64,000 nt of DNA from Notolepis coatsorum. Its lineage: Eukaryota > Chordata > Actinopteri > Aulopiformes > Paralepididae. Positions 10,065 through 19,678 of the stretch are shown piece after piece. How positions within the stretch are numbered: position 1 is the first letter of the stretch; every line of letters begins with the position of its first letter. A model generated the notes under the pieces. It did not search any database. It saw only the letters and a program-made list of their open reading frames with translations, and was not told where the DNA came from. The translations under genes were made by a program, and so were the position numbers. The DNA is taken from positions 54,689,743-54,753,742 of the forward strand of contig OZ020589.1 in NCBI GenBank assembly GCA_963971535.1, written 5' to 3'.

Positions 10065-11075
10065 CTAGAGGCGGCCGCCGGGAAAGGGAGCCCCTGAGCG
10101 GAGGTCGATGGCACAGTCGTAAGGCCGTTGAGGCGGAAAGACCTGAGCCCTGGACTTACTGAAAACCTCCTCGAGGTCGTGGTACTCGGGGGGTACGTCT
10201 GGGGTACTGAAAACCTCCTCGAGGTCGTGGTACTCGGGGGGTACGTCTGGGGTACTGAAAACCTCCTCGAGGTCGTGGTACACGGGGGGTACGTCTGGGG
10301 GTCCCCGTCGTGCTCGCTCACGCCTTCTCTCCCGGAGGCATCCGTCGATGCGGATAGCGAGGCTGATCAGGCCCTCGAGAGAATCGGGCTCCTCTTGGGT
10401 CGCGAGCTGGTCCCTTACTGCGTCGTTGAGCCCCCTCAGGAAGGTGAGACGAAGCGCTTGATCGTTCCAACCGCTCTCCGTTGCGGCCAGTCTGAACTCC
10501 AGCGCGTAGTCTCTGACACTGCCACTGTCCTGCCGGAAGGTGCCCAACCGAGCTCCTGGGTCCTGGCCACGGGCTGTGTGGTGAAAAACCCTGCGGAGCT
10601 CTGCCACGAAGTCTGGGTAGGAAAAACAGAAATCAGCCCCCATTGCCCAGGAGGCAGTAACCCACTGTGCTGCTTGGCCCGTGAGCAGGTTAGTCATGTA
10701 GGCTACTCGGGATCCCTCTGACGAAAAACGGCTGGGTTGATGATGGAAGACCAACTCACATTGCATGATGAATGTGGCACAATCCTCGAAGTTACCATTG
10801 AACAGACGTGGTTCGGAGAGACGGGGCTCCCGAGGTGCGAGGTCTGCCGCGGGTGGTGAGCTGGCCGAGACTCCTGGGACAGGTGGGGTCAAAAGCAGAG
10901 TGTTTAATGATGTACGGAGAGCCTGAATCTGGTGCAGAGCAACAGCCTGCTGATACTCCTGAGTGCCAATGGCATCCAGAATAAGCTGGACCTCGGCCCG
11001 GAGGTCCTGTAAAGCGGCCGCAACCGCACCCAACTGTTGGGTGTGGTCGTTGACCAACTCGATCTGGACCGCCAA
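10065..11075 (-). CDS. body 1: gypsy-type Gag with a displaced RT N-terminal segment
   Basis: The central region has the retrotransposon Gag/capsid pattern (AAQWVTASWAMG, then YPDFVAELRRVF, then VRDYALEFRLAATESGW and FLRGLNDAVRDQLA). After it, where only a linker to the zinc knuckle is expected, comes a segment of YHDLEEVFS, then KSRAQVFPP, then YDCAIDLRSGAPFPGGRL, which is the N-terminal entry into reverse transcriptase in this family. A 48-bp unit encoding TPDVPPEYHDLEEVFS gives three YHDLEEVFS blocks here and two in body 2. A TAG stop ends the frame just after GGRL; body 2 has a Tyr codon there. No in-frame ATG exists. The leftmost codon I use is TTG, and the frame is open back into the LTR. 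Confidence 0.75.
   Translation of the reverse strand: MAVQIELVNDHTQQLGAVAAALQDLRAEVQLILDAIGTQEYQQAVALHQIQALRTSLNTLLLTPPVPGVSASSPPAADLAPREPRLSEPRLFNGNFEDCATFIMQCELVFHHQPSRFSSEGSRVAYMTNLLTGQAAQWVTASWAMGADFCFSYPDFVAELRRVFHHTARGQDPGARLGTFRQDSGSVRDYALEFRLAATESGWNDQALRLTFLRGLNDAVRDQLATQEEPDSLEGLISLAIRIDGCLRERRRERARRGPPDVPPVYHDLEEVFSTPDVPPEYHDLEEVFSTPDVPPEYHDLEEVFSKSRAQVFPPQRPYDCAIDLRSGAPFPGGRL
10145..10300 (-). repeat. 48-bp in-frame tandem repeat inside Gag
   Basis: Three tandem blocks in body 1 and two in body 2 (near 13135-13230). The unit encodes a 16-residue piece of the displaced RT segment. The copy number differs by one unit between the two otherwise near-identical bodies. Confidence 0.9.
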
Positions 11076-11126
11076 CGCTGCCCTAACCCTCTCTGTGTCG
11101 GCTGAGGTCGTCAGGTTGGATTGTAA

Positions 11127-12062
11127 TGTTAGGGTTTGTAACCGACCTCAAGCGCAACGGCACAGAGAGAGTTGTTTCAGAGTTAGCCAAAGCAAGGGCG
11201 TATTTATTTTCAGAGTTACAAGATTGAATTAAGTTGAGCAACCGAACAAACGGGGAATCTGGCATGTGAAGATTGTTGCGGCTCTGCAGATTCTCCCAGT
11301 AGGTGGTGGTGAGGAATTAGCTTGTGACGTCTGAAGCCGCTCTGCAGATCCTCCCAGCTTTCACTCCCGGTGGAAACGGAGAGAGAGAGAAATCTGAGTT
11401 AGCCCAGCGCACAACAGAAACAGAGAGGTGACTGATCCAATAAATATCCAAGTGACTTGATCTTCGGTGTACCACACACAGTTAGCAGAGTCCAGAGAAA
11501 AAACAATACGGTAATCCAAAGTGTAAATCCAACACAAAAAATAGGTGAGAACAGTATAAACAAAAACGGGATCTCTTCGGTGTTTCACAAACACACAAAA
11601 AACTGGTGATCCAAAAAGAACTGTTTCCAAAAACTCACCAGAGTGCAACGCGTAAAGCGGGCAGATAACGAGGCGCAGCTCCGAACGGAGAATCAGGTTC
11701 TCCACAAAGATTCTTCACGAAAGTCCTGGAGAGCAACAGACAGGGAACAGCGACGGGGAAGACAGGCAAATGCAGGAGTTATTCAAAACGATCCAACATC
11801 GATAGTAGGGGGATCAGGGTATATAAAGCCACAGGGCGCTGATTACAAGCTGTGACAGCTGCGGGATGAAATTGATCATTGCTCCAGAAGCGTGTGGTGG
11901 GGAGAGCACCAATCAACACGGCACTTTACAGGAACGGAGCGTGTGGCGGGGAATGCAATTAATCAACAAAGTACCTTAAAGGGACGGAGCGTGTGGCGGG
12001 GAACGGACCAATCATCACAGTACTTTAAGAAGCCTGTGGTGGCGAAAGAACCAATCCTCACA
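11127..12062 (-). repeat. LTR copy 2 (shared middle LTR)
   Basis: 936 bp with the same ends as copies 1 and 3. It is flanked by body sequence on both sides and has no target duplication, which marks it as the internal LTR of a tandem array. Confidence 0.92.
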
Positions 12063-14049
12063 GTACCCCCCCCCTCCACGGGAGCCACCCGGCGACCCAC
12101 TCGGCCCCGGCCTGCCCGGACGGGACCGAAGGAAGCCGGCGAGCAGGGGCACTGGAGAGGGGGACAAAGACAGAGGCCCGGAGAGGGGGACCGGAGACGG
12201 GGACAGAGGACCGGCGAGGGAGGCCGGAGACGGGGACTGGGACCCGACAGCGGAGGCCGGGCACGGGGACAGAGGACCGGCGAGGGAGGCCGGAGACGGG
12301 GACTGGGGCCCGACAGCGGAGGCCGGGCACGGGGACAGAGGACCGGCGAGGGAGGCCGGAGACGGGGACTGGGACCCGGCGAGGGGGCTGGACGGCACCT
12401 GAAGACACTGGGCATGACAGGAGGGGCCCCACCCCCTGATGGTGCCGGAGGACCAGGCGACGTGGGGCTCATGCAGCGCGAGCCAAGGCCTGCCCAGGAC
12501 CACAGGGACAAGAGGAGAGCTGGTGATGAAAAACTGGAGTCTCTCAACGTGGTTACCAGCAATGGTGAGAAGGACTGGACAGGTGCGTTGAGTGACGTCA
12601 GCCAGGCGGCGATGATCCAGCGCGAAGACCTCCAAGGGCCTCTCGAGGTCCTCAAGTGGAATGTTGGCCCGGGTGGCATACCCAACGTCCATGAAACTCC
12701 CATCAGCACCAGAGTCAATGAGTGCACCCACCGTCGCCCGCTGGTCCGCCCAGGCTAGGGTGACGTCCGCCAGACGGTTAGGTGGTGCACGGGTGGGGGA
12801 ACAGGAAAAATGGCTCACCAGGATGTCCCGGGGTCCCGGCGAGCCTGGTCTTCTTGGCCAGGTAGGGCAATTGGAGACACGTGTCCATCCCGGCCGCAGT
12901 AGAGGCAAAGGCCGGACCTGAGCCTGGACTCCCGTTCGGCCGGGCTAAGGCGGTTGCGTCCCAGCTGCATGGGTTCCTCCTCGGTCATGGCTCGGGAGGG
13001 AAAAAACCCACCAGTCACGGAGGGGGCAGGGCGGTCAGCACTGTAGAGGCGGCCGCCGGGAAAGGGAGCCCCTGAGCGGAGGTCGATGGCACAGTCGTAA
13101 GGCCGTTGAGGCGGAAAGACCTGAGCCCTGGACTTACTGAAAACCTGCTCGAGGTCGTGGTACTCGGGGGGTACGTCTGGGGTACTGAAAACCTCCTCGA
13201 GGTCGTGGTACACGGGGGGTACGTCTGGGGGTCCCCGTCGTGCTCGCTCACGCCTTCTCTCCCGGAGGCGTCCGTCGATGCGGATAGCGAGGCTGATCAG
13301 GCCCTCGAGAGAATCGGGCTCCTCTTGGGTCGCGAGCTGGTCCCTTACTGCGTCGTTGAGCCCCCTCAGGAAGGTGAGACAAAGCGATTGATCGTTCCAA
13401 CCGCTCTCCGTTGCGGCCAGTCTGAACTCCAGCGCGTAGTCTCTGACACTGCCACTGTCCTGCCGGAAGGTGCCCAACCGAGCTCCTGGGTCCTGGCCAC
13501 GGGCTGGGTGGTGAAAAACCCTGCGGAGCTCTGCCACGAAGTCTGGGTAGGAAAAACAGAAATCAGCCCCCATTGCCCAGGAGGCAGTAACCCACTGTGC
13601 TGCTTGGCCCGTGAGCAGGTTAGTCATGTAGGCTTTCCCTCTGACGAAAAACGGCTGGGTTGATGATGGAAGACCAACTCACATTGCATGATGAATGTGG
13701 CACAATCCTCGAAGTTACCATTGAACAGACGTGGTTCGGAGAGACGGGGCTCCCGAGGTGCGAGGTCTGCCACGGGTGGTGAGCTGGCCGAGACTCCTGG
13801 GACAGGTGGGGTCAAAAGCAGAGTGTTTAATTATGTACGGAGAGCCTGAAGCTGGTGCAGAGCAACAGCCTGCTGATACTCCTGAGTGCCAATGGCATCC
13901 AGAATAAGCTGGACCTCGGCCCGGAGGTCCTGTAAAGCGGCCGCAACCGCACCCAACTGTTGGGTGTGGTCGTTGACCAACTCGATCTGGACCGCCAACG
14001 CTGCCCTAACCCTCTCTGTGTCGGCTGAGGTCGTCAGGTTGGATCGTAA
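12063..14049 (-). pseudogene. body 2: decayed gag-protease copy
   Basis: Same content as body 1 (Gag core, displaced RT segment, zinc knuckle, protease, Ser/Pro repeats) with several lesions. A stop codon lies near 13830 where body 1 has Ser. A net 7-bp loss near 13630 shifts the Gag frame. A one-base loss near 12880 shifts the frame immediately after the zinc-knuckle CLYCGRDGH. It does have a Tyr codon where body 1 has the TAG stop after Gag, so each body is broken in different places. Confidence 0.85.
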
Positions 14050-14985
14050 TGTTAGGGTTTGTAACCGACCTCAAGCGCAACGGCACAGAGAGAGTTGTTT
14101 CAGAGTTAGCCAAAGCAAGGGCGTATTTATTTTCAGAGTTACAAGATTGAATTAAGTTGAGCAACCGAACAAACGGGGAATCTGGCATGTGAAGATTGTT
14201 GCGGCTCTGCAGATTCTCCCAGTAGGTGGTGGTGAGGAATTAGCTTGTGACGTCTGAAGCCGCTCTGCAGATCCTCCCAGCTTTCACTCCCGGTGGAAAC
14301 GGAGAGAGAGAGAAATCTGAGTTAGCCCAGCGCACAACAGAAACAGAGAGGTGACTGATCCAATAAATATCCAAGTGACTTGATCTTCGGTGTACCACAC
14401 ACAGTTAGCAGAGTCCAGAGAAAAAACAATACGGTAATCCAAGGTATAAATCCAACACAAAAAATAGGTGAGAACAGTATACACAAAAACGGGATCTCTT
14501 CGGTGTTTCACAAACACACAAAAAACTGGTGATCCAAAAAGAACTGTTTCCAAAAACTCACCAGAGCGCAACGCGTAAAGCGGGCAGATAACGAGGCGCA
14601 GCTCCGAACGGGGAATCAGGTTCTCCACAGGGATTCTTCACGAAAGTCCTGGAGAGCAACAGACAGGGAACAGCGACGGGGAAGACAGGCAAATGCAGGA
14701 GTTATTCAAAACGGTCCAACATCGATAGTAGGGGGATCAGGGTATATAAAGCCACAGGGCACTGATTACAAGCTGTGACAGCAGCGGGATGAAATTGATC
14801 ATTTCTCCAGAAGCGTGTGGTGGGGAGAGCACCAATCAACACGGCACTTTACAGGAACCGAGCGTGTGGCGGGGAATGCAATTAATCAACAAAGTACCTT
14901 AAAGGGACAGAGCGTGTGGCGGGGAACGGACCAATCATCACAGTACTTTAAGAAGCCTGTGGTGGGGAAAGAACCAATCCTCACA
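14050..14985 (-). repeat. LTR copy 3 (5' LTR in element orientation)
   Basis: 936 bp, nearly identical to LTR 2, followed on the right by the GTACA target duplication and the resumed LINE 3' UTR. I could not recognise a tRNA primer binding site next to it. The first body bases (minus strand TTACGATCCAACCTG) do not begin TGG. Confidence 0.92.
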
Positions 14986-15196
14986 GTACACGCTCACACA
15001 CTAGCAGCCACTTTAACATGAGCACACACACACTCATGCTGCACACGCTAACACTTATGGTCACTTTACAAAAGGAAAGGTCACTTTAAGAATAGTATAG
15101 TATAACTTTGAGATTGTATAATATAGCATTGTATAGCAGTGTACATAAAGACCCAGTGCCTCATCCGTAGCTAACAGTATATTGCACTACCACAGG
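14986..15196 (+). mobile_element. LINE family 1 3' UTR, continuation between two insertions
   Basis: Continues the CA-rich UTR broken at 8159 and is itself broken by a hAT at 15197. The 8-bp ACCACAGG at 15189-15196 is repeated at 17295-17302. Confidence 0.75.
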
Positions 15197-15303
15197 CAGG
15201 GCCGCCTGGGAGAAATGCGAGGCCCTGTGCGAGATTTTTTTCTTTTTCATACAGTCAACATATTCTTAAATAATAGCGCTGCCCGAGGCTGGGCATGATA
15301 CAG

Positions 15304-15626
15304 TCAACATATAGCAAGAGAGAGAGCGAGAGAGAGCTCCCGTTCTACAGTCAATATACAGTGTACAGAGAGAGAGAGAGAGAGAGAGACACATTGGAAA
15401 GAAATTGAAATGCTATTTGGCCCTAAACAGAGAGTACACAGTGGCAGAATACCTGAGCACTGTGACTGAAGATCCTTGACTAGGTACAGACTCAGCGAGC
15501 ACAGCCTAGCCATCGAGAAAGGCCGCCATAGGCAGACTGTGTGTGTTAGAAAGAGAGAGAGAGAGAGAGAGAGCATGTGTGTTTGTCGTGTGTGTGTGTG
15601 TGTTAGAGAGAGAGCATGTATGAGAG
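15304..15626. repeat. GA/GT-rich simple sequence tracts inside the hAT
   Basis: GAGAGA runs near 15311, 15366 and 15553, and a GT run near 15590. Confidence 0.85.
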
Positions 15627-16614
15627 ATCCAAAAGGACAAAGATCAACACTTAAATCCAAAGAGAAGAGGGTCTATACCAGAGAATACAAAGCAGCAAGG
15701 AGCCAATGGCCGACATCAGCTAAATAGGCTAGCCAGGTACTGACACCAGGCCACACACAGCTTTGGCCAACGGCCCAACGCTACCCAAGCTACACAAACG
15801 ACCAAGACAATTCACACACAGCACATGTCGTATCTCCAAATGTTGTGAAGTAACATATGTTTTGCCTGGAAAAAAACATCGTTATTAACAAAACATTCGG
15901 GAGGGGAAGGAAGGAAGAGTAGGGTAATGTCATTACATTTTCATTCATCTTACCTACACCAAGGAACGCAGGGCGAAAGGCCGCAACACAGTTCTCCACG
16001 TTGACGAAAGGCCTCTCGCTGGCGGGACAAAAAGAAGCTATGGCCGGAGCCTTGTCATGGTGCAGGCCCGACTACATCTTCTGTCAAAGATGATGTCGTA
16101 GTCAGAGTGCCAGAATCCCCTGCTATTCTCACGGCTAATGTCAATGGTCGTAGCACAAGCTAACAGCTAACTCTAGGCTAACTGATAGCATCAAACTAAC
16201 GTGCGCAGCCGGCAGCTAAAGTCGTAGCTAAACAGCTAACTGGCTAACAGTTAGCTCAACCCGGCTATCGCTAACCATTAGCTAACGCAGAAGCAAGCTA
16301 TGCGGCTACCACTGAAAAATTGTACAACATGAGAAAAGCAATACAGGTGCTGACACCAGGCCACACACCGTTAGCTACTAGTACTACAACAGCTAGTCGG
16401 CCAGTTTGGCTCCAGAGAGAGAGAGAGAGAGAGAGAGATCCACGGCGGGAATAGAATAGGTTGCATGAACTCACCATAACGCAGTATCAATGGTAAAGTT
16501 GGAAGGAGACTTTCCGTGGAGATGAAAAGTACCAGTCCCTTGGGAGTCCTAGTTTATCTGCCACACGTTAGCACTAGATAACTTAGCAATTAACTAAAGG
16601 CAGGGACACGTAAC

Positions 16615-16697
16615 TAGCGTTAGCTAACGCTAGCTAGTGTTAGCTAACGCTAGCTAGCATTAGCTAACGCTAGCTAGCATTAGCTAACGCTAGTTAC
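16615..16697. repeat. palindromic GTTAGCTAACGCTAGCTAG tandem units
   Basis: Four short units built on TTAGCTAA and GCTAGC palindromes. They lie between two segments (around 16590 and 16700) that are themselves inverted relative to each other (GCAGGGACACGTAACTAG and CTAGTTACATGTCCCTGC). Confidence 0.75.
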
Positions 16698-17148
16698 ATG
16701 TCCCTGCCCTTAGCAAATTGCTACTAGTACTAGCCGACATAGCTATAGCCTGACTGAAGGTTCTTCTAACATGCAACAACTTTCATCTTCAGTCCATCTG
16801 CCGAACATCCTCTTCGTCTTGGCAAAGTTGGCATAACCATCATACTTGGTATTGATAACAAGCTTATGGCCCACGGTGTAATTTCTTCTGATCCATGCTG
16901 CTTTTGAAAAGACATCCACTCGCTCCTCTGAATAGTGCTGAATAGATCCCTGTACCTCGTGGGTCCGGGAAGAGCCCGGAAACACTATTCTAAAATCTGT
17001 AGAGCAGCAGAGCCGCAGAAACCGGAACACTGCAGTCTGCAGAGCCGCAGAGGCAGGAACAAGTCAGACACATTCTACAAACGTGTCTAATGTGAAATAT
17101 ATAAGCATATAAGCAAAACTAGATTTTAGGTCTGTGATGAAAAAGGGC

Positions 17149-17251
17149 CTCGCGGGAAGGGGGGCCTCGCAAAAAAAATTAAAAAAAATAAAAAATAAAA
17201 AAAAATACATTTTTTTTTTTTTTTTTTGCGAGACCCCCCTTCCCGCGAGGC
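17149..17251. repeat. GC-armed inverted repeat with A/T loop at the hAT right end
   Basis: CCTCGCGGGAAGGGGGGCCTCGC on the left pairs with GCGAGAC..CCCTTCCCGCGAGG on the right across an A-rich then T-rich centre. The centre can itself pair, giving a long hairpin. Confidence 0.85.
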
Positions 17252-17294
17252 CCTGTGCGACCGCACTGCTCGCACACCCCCTGAGGCGGCCCTG

Positions 17295-17519
17295 ACCACA
17301 GGACCTAGCATGTCCTACCATGCTCTGTAAATAACTCATGTACATATACCGATATGCCCTACTTGTTTACTTGTTTATTGCACAATGCCATTCTACTGGA
17401 TTCCTATTATATCATTATATATTACTATTGTATTATGCACAATCGCTGCGGGCAAGATCCCCCACATTTCATTGTATACTTGTATGCTGTGACAAATAAA
17501 ACTCTTGACTTGACTTGAC
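17295..17519 (+). mobile_element. LINE family 1 3' UTR, final segment with tail
   Basis: After the second ACCACAGG the LINE UTR resumes and ends with TTTCATTGTATACTTG, a GCTGTGACAAATAAAACTC polyadenylation-type end and a CTTGACTTGACTTGACC tail. Confidence 0.7.
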
Positions 17520-17700
17520 CTGGAAGGAAGGAAGGAAGGAAGAGTGGGGTAATGTCCATTGGACATCTTACCTGCACCAACCCAGGTAGCCAGCATAATC
17601 GTCCCGATTCAAGTTCAAGTTTCTTTAATAGTTGTCATACAGAAGTACAGAATACCTTTATACAAAATGCTTCTTACTGTTACGCTCCAGAGACTGTGCT
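17520..17700. repeat. GGAA tract and a minus-strand LINE tail
   Basis: GGAAGGAAGGAAGGAAGG at about 17521 leads into DNA resembling 15901-15960 in the hAT. At 17608-17690 the sequence CAAGTTTCTTTAATAGTTGT, read on the minus strand, is a LINE tail like those in the 7043 palindrome. Confidence 0.55.
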
Positions 17701-17733
17701 AGACAAGATAAGTATGAGTCCCGGCACGGCACG

Positions 17734-17905
17734 CCAAAGATGAGCCGGATCTGGCCCGGTAATGGTTGCCGGGCCAGAGCCGACGCCGGCTCGCCAAATA
17801 TTAGCCGGCTCTGGCCCGGCAATGGTTGCCGAGCCAGAGCCGACTCCGGCTCGCCAAAGATTAGCCGGCTCTGGCCCGGTAATGGTTGCCGGGCCAGAGC
17901 CGAAG
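17734..17905. repeat. 60-bp palindromic minisatellite, about 3 copies
   Basis: Each unit contains CTCTGGCCCGG-(T/C)AATGGTTG-CCGGGCCAGAG, a strong hairpin, followed by CCGAC.CCGGCTCGCCAAA.ATTAG. Loops differ by single bases between copies while the stems stay mostly paired. Confidence 0.85.
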
Positions 17906-18737
17906 TTTCAGTCAAGCGACCTGCACAACGCCGCCCCCACACACACACGCTACTGCATCAAAGTTACTACTTATGATTAACAAAGGCATTCGTTTTGTGG
18001 CATTAACATTATATAGTTACACGTTCAATAACATCAGCGTATTTACCGGACCATAGCAAGGCAAGCATTACTCAATTCATATCTCAGTTCCTTCCTTTGC
18101 TCAGAGCGTGCTGAGTTGTGCCCATTCTGCAGTCTGTTAATAAAGTTTTCAATCAGTGTATAGAACGAAGGGCTTTATTATAACATTTGTTGCAGTAAAA
18201 TCATTATGCCTCGTTTAGTACTCCTGTGGAGCGCTGGTAGTCCACTCGTGGCCGGCGGGGAGCCAACGTTATTAGCTTTGTTGTTGATCTCGTGAAAATC
18301 AATGGCGGACATCCAGGAAGTAAAAAACGAATACGCGCTTGCCGATTGGTGGTAACAGCAGAGGCGGGTGCAAGTGGTGTGACGTAATTGGCAGAATCGA
18401 CTGTCAATCAAAATTGTTCTGTTGCATTGCTTTGGTTGAGAGCTCTGGTTGAGAGATAGTGCTACATGGCATGGTGGAATTAATACCATAAACATATTTC
18501 TCAATGTTTCCTTTTTTAAGTAAGTAAAGAGGCCTATGTTCATATCGGTGAGCACAATTTGTAACACAAAAAGAGAGACGTGTAGCCTATTTATTTAATA
18601 TTTTATTTATTCATTTTATTATTATTATTTTATTTGTTGCCATGGCTAAAATAATAGTCAAGCATAGGGCTAAAACATTTTCATAAACAATAATATAATT
18701 TTTTGTTATTTGGTTATAATAAGGGCTTTTCTATGCA
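17906..18737. other. no gene recognised
   Basis: A short piece at 18110-18160 (CCCATTCTGCAGTCTGTTAA, then TAAAGTTTTCAATCA) is a plus-strand LINE family 2 tail. A 129-codon minus-strand frame at 18178-18567 has no motif. The remainder is unassigned. Confidence 0.4.
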
Positions 18738-18905
18738 TTTGTCTGATTGATTGATTGATTGATTGAAAGCTTTATTGACAGACTGCAGAGTGGGTACAGT
18801 ACAGCTCAGTGGACTGGAGGATGAAGACCAGAAAAATACTTTCGGCTTTTTTACATAAGGGTCCGCCATTTTCAATTCATCAAAACATTTAGAGACATAC
18901 AAATT
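18738..18905 (-). mobile_element. LINE family 2 3' UTR end, minus strand
   Basis: TGATTGATTGATTGATTGAAAGCTTTATTGACAGACTGCAGA..GGGTACAGTACAGCTCA in pieces matches the reverse complement of the 3' UTR at 28700-28850, including the short tandem tail at the very end. Confidence 0.75.
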
Positions 18906-19007
18906 ATTAAAAAAAAAATCCACAAATATCGGTATCAGCCGATTGTGTTAGTTGAACAATCGGTATCAGTATCGGTGACAAATTTTCATATCGGTGCATC
19001 CCTATCA

Positions 19008-19565
19008 TAAAGCTAACGTTAGCTGCACTCATAGCAGCGTGTTGATGTAGCCTCATAAAGCTAACGTTAGCTGCACTAATAGCAGCGTGTTGAGGTAGCC
19101 TCATAAAGCTAACATTATCTGCACTCGTAGCAGCCTGTTGATGTAGCCTCATAAAGCTAACGTTAGCTGCACTCATAGCAGCGTGTTGATGTAGCCTCAT
19201 AAAGCTAACGTTAGCTGCACTCATAGCAGCCTGTTGATGTAGCCTCATAAAGCTAACGTTAGCTGCACTCATAGCAGCGTGTTGATGTAGCCTCATAAAG
19301 CTAACGTTAGCTGCACTCATAGCAGCCTGTTGATGTAGCCTCATAAAGCTAACATTAGCTGCACTCATAGCAGCGTGTTGATGTAGCCTCATAAAGCTAA
19401 TGTTAGCTGCACTCATAGCAGCATGTTGATGTAGCCTCATAAAGCTAACATTAGCTGCACTCATAGCATCCTGTTGATGTAGCCTCATAAAGCTAACGTT
19501 AGCTGCACTCATAGCAGCCTGTTGATGTAGCCTCATAAAGCTAACGTTAGCTGCACTCATAGCAG
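19008..19565. repeat. 48-bp minisatellite, about 12 copies, open on the minus strand
   Basis: The unit contains the palindrome AGCTAACGTTAGCT, then GCACTCATAGCAG, then GTTGATGTAGCCTCATAA. Because 48 is a multiple of 3 the array is open on the minus strand (repeat MSAANVSFMRLHQQAA). I regard this as repeat translation, not a gene. Confidence 0.92.
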
Positions 19566-19678
19566 ACAATTCCTCGCGGGGGAAATTGTGAAAGTGTGGG
19601 TGACGCCTGTGCACTGCCGGCCAACGGGAGAGGGTCTGTATTGTCTCTATGACAAACAGTTCAAAAGATACAAAAGAG

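Larger units (their letters stand above)
8160..14985 (-). mobile_element. tandem gypsy-type LTR element: three LTRs, two gag-protease bodies
   Basis: Order on the plus strand: LTR (8160-9084), body (9085-11126), LTR (11127-12062), body (12063-14049), LTR (14050-14985). The element is transcribed on the minus strand. LTRs begin TG and end CA. The whole array, not each body, is flanked by GTACA (8155-8159 and 14986-14990), so it behaves as a single insertion into a LINE 3' UTR. Each body ends in a polypurine tract (minus strand GGAGGGGGGGTAC) before the next LTR. The bodies encode Gag and protease only. Reverse transcriptase catalytic motifs, RNase H and integrase are absent, so it is non-autonomous. 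Unequal or LTR-LTR recombination after insertion is the simplest origin. Confidence 0.9.
15197..17294. mobile_element. hAT-type DNA transposon, 2.1 kb, probably non-autonomous
   Basis: Left end CAGGGCCGCCT and right end AGGCGGCCCTG form terminal inverted repeats. They are flanked by a perfect 8-bp duplication ACCACAGG, the hAT length. Inside are a region shared with 5250-5395, GA tracts, a run of GCTAACGCTAGCTAG palindromes (about 16615-16695) and a 95-codon minus-strand frame (16743-17030) that I cannot assign. I see no hAT transposase dimerisation motif. The right end contains a strong hairpin (17149-17250). Confidence 0.85.

Noticed and set aside
14041..14049. tRNA primer binding site beside the gypsy-type 5' LTR
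   Set aside because: The adjoining sequence does not begin TGG and matches no tRNA 3' end I know, so I left it unannotated.
16743..17030. 95-codon minus-strand frame inside the hAT as transposase
   Set aside because: Too short and without the catalytic or dimerisation motifs of hAT transposases.
18907..19614. 235-codon minus-strand frame with MSAANVSFMRLHQQAA repeats
   Set aside because: A 48-bp minisatellite read in an open frame. The flanks add no recognisable protein.
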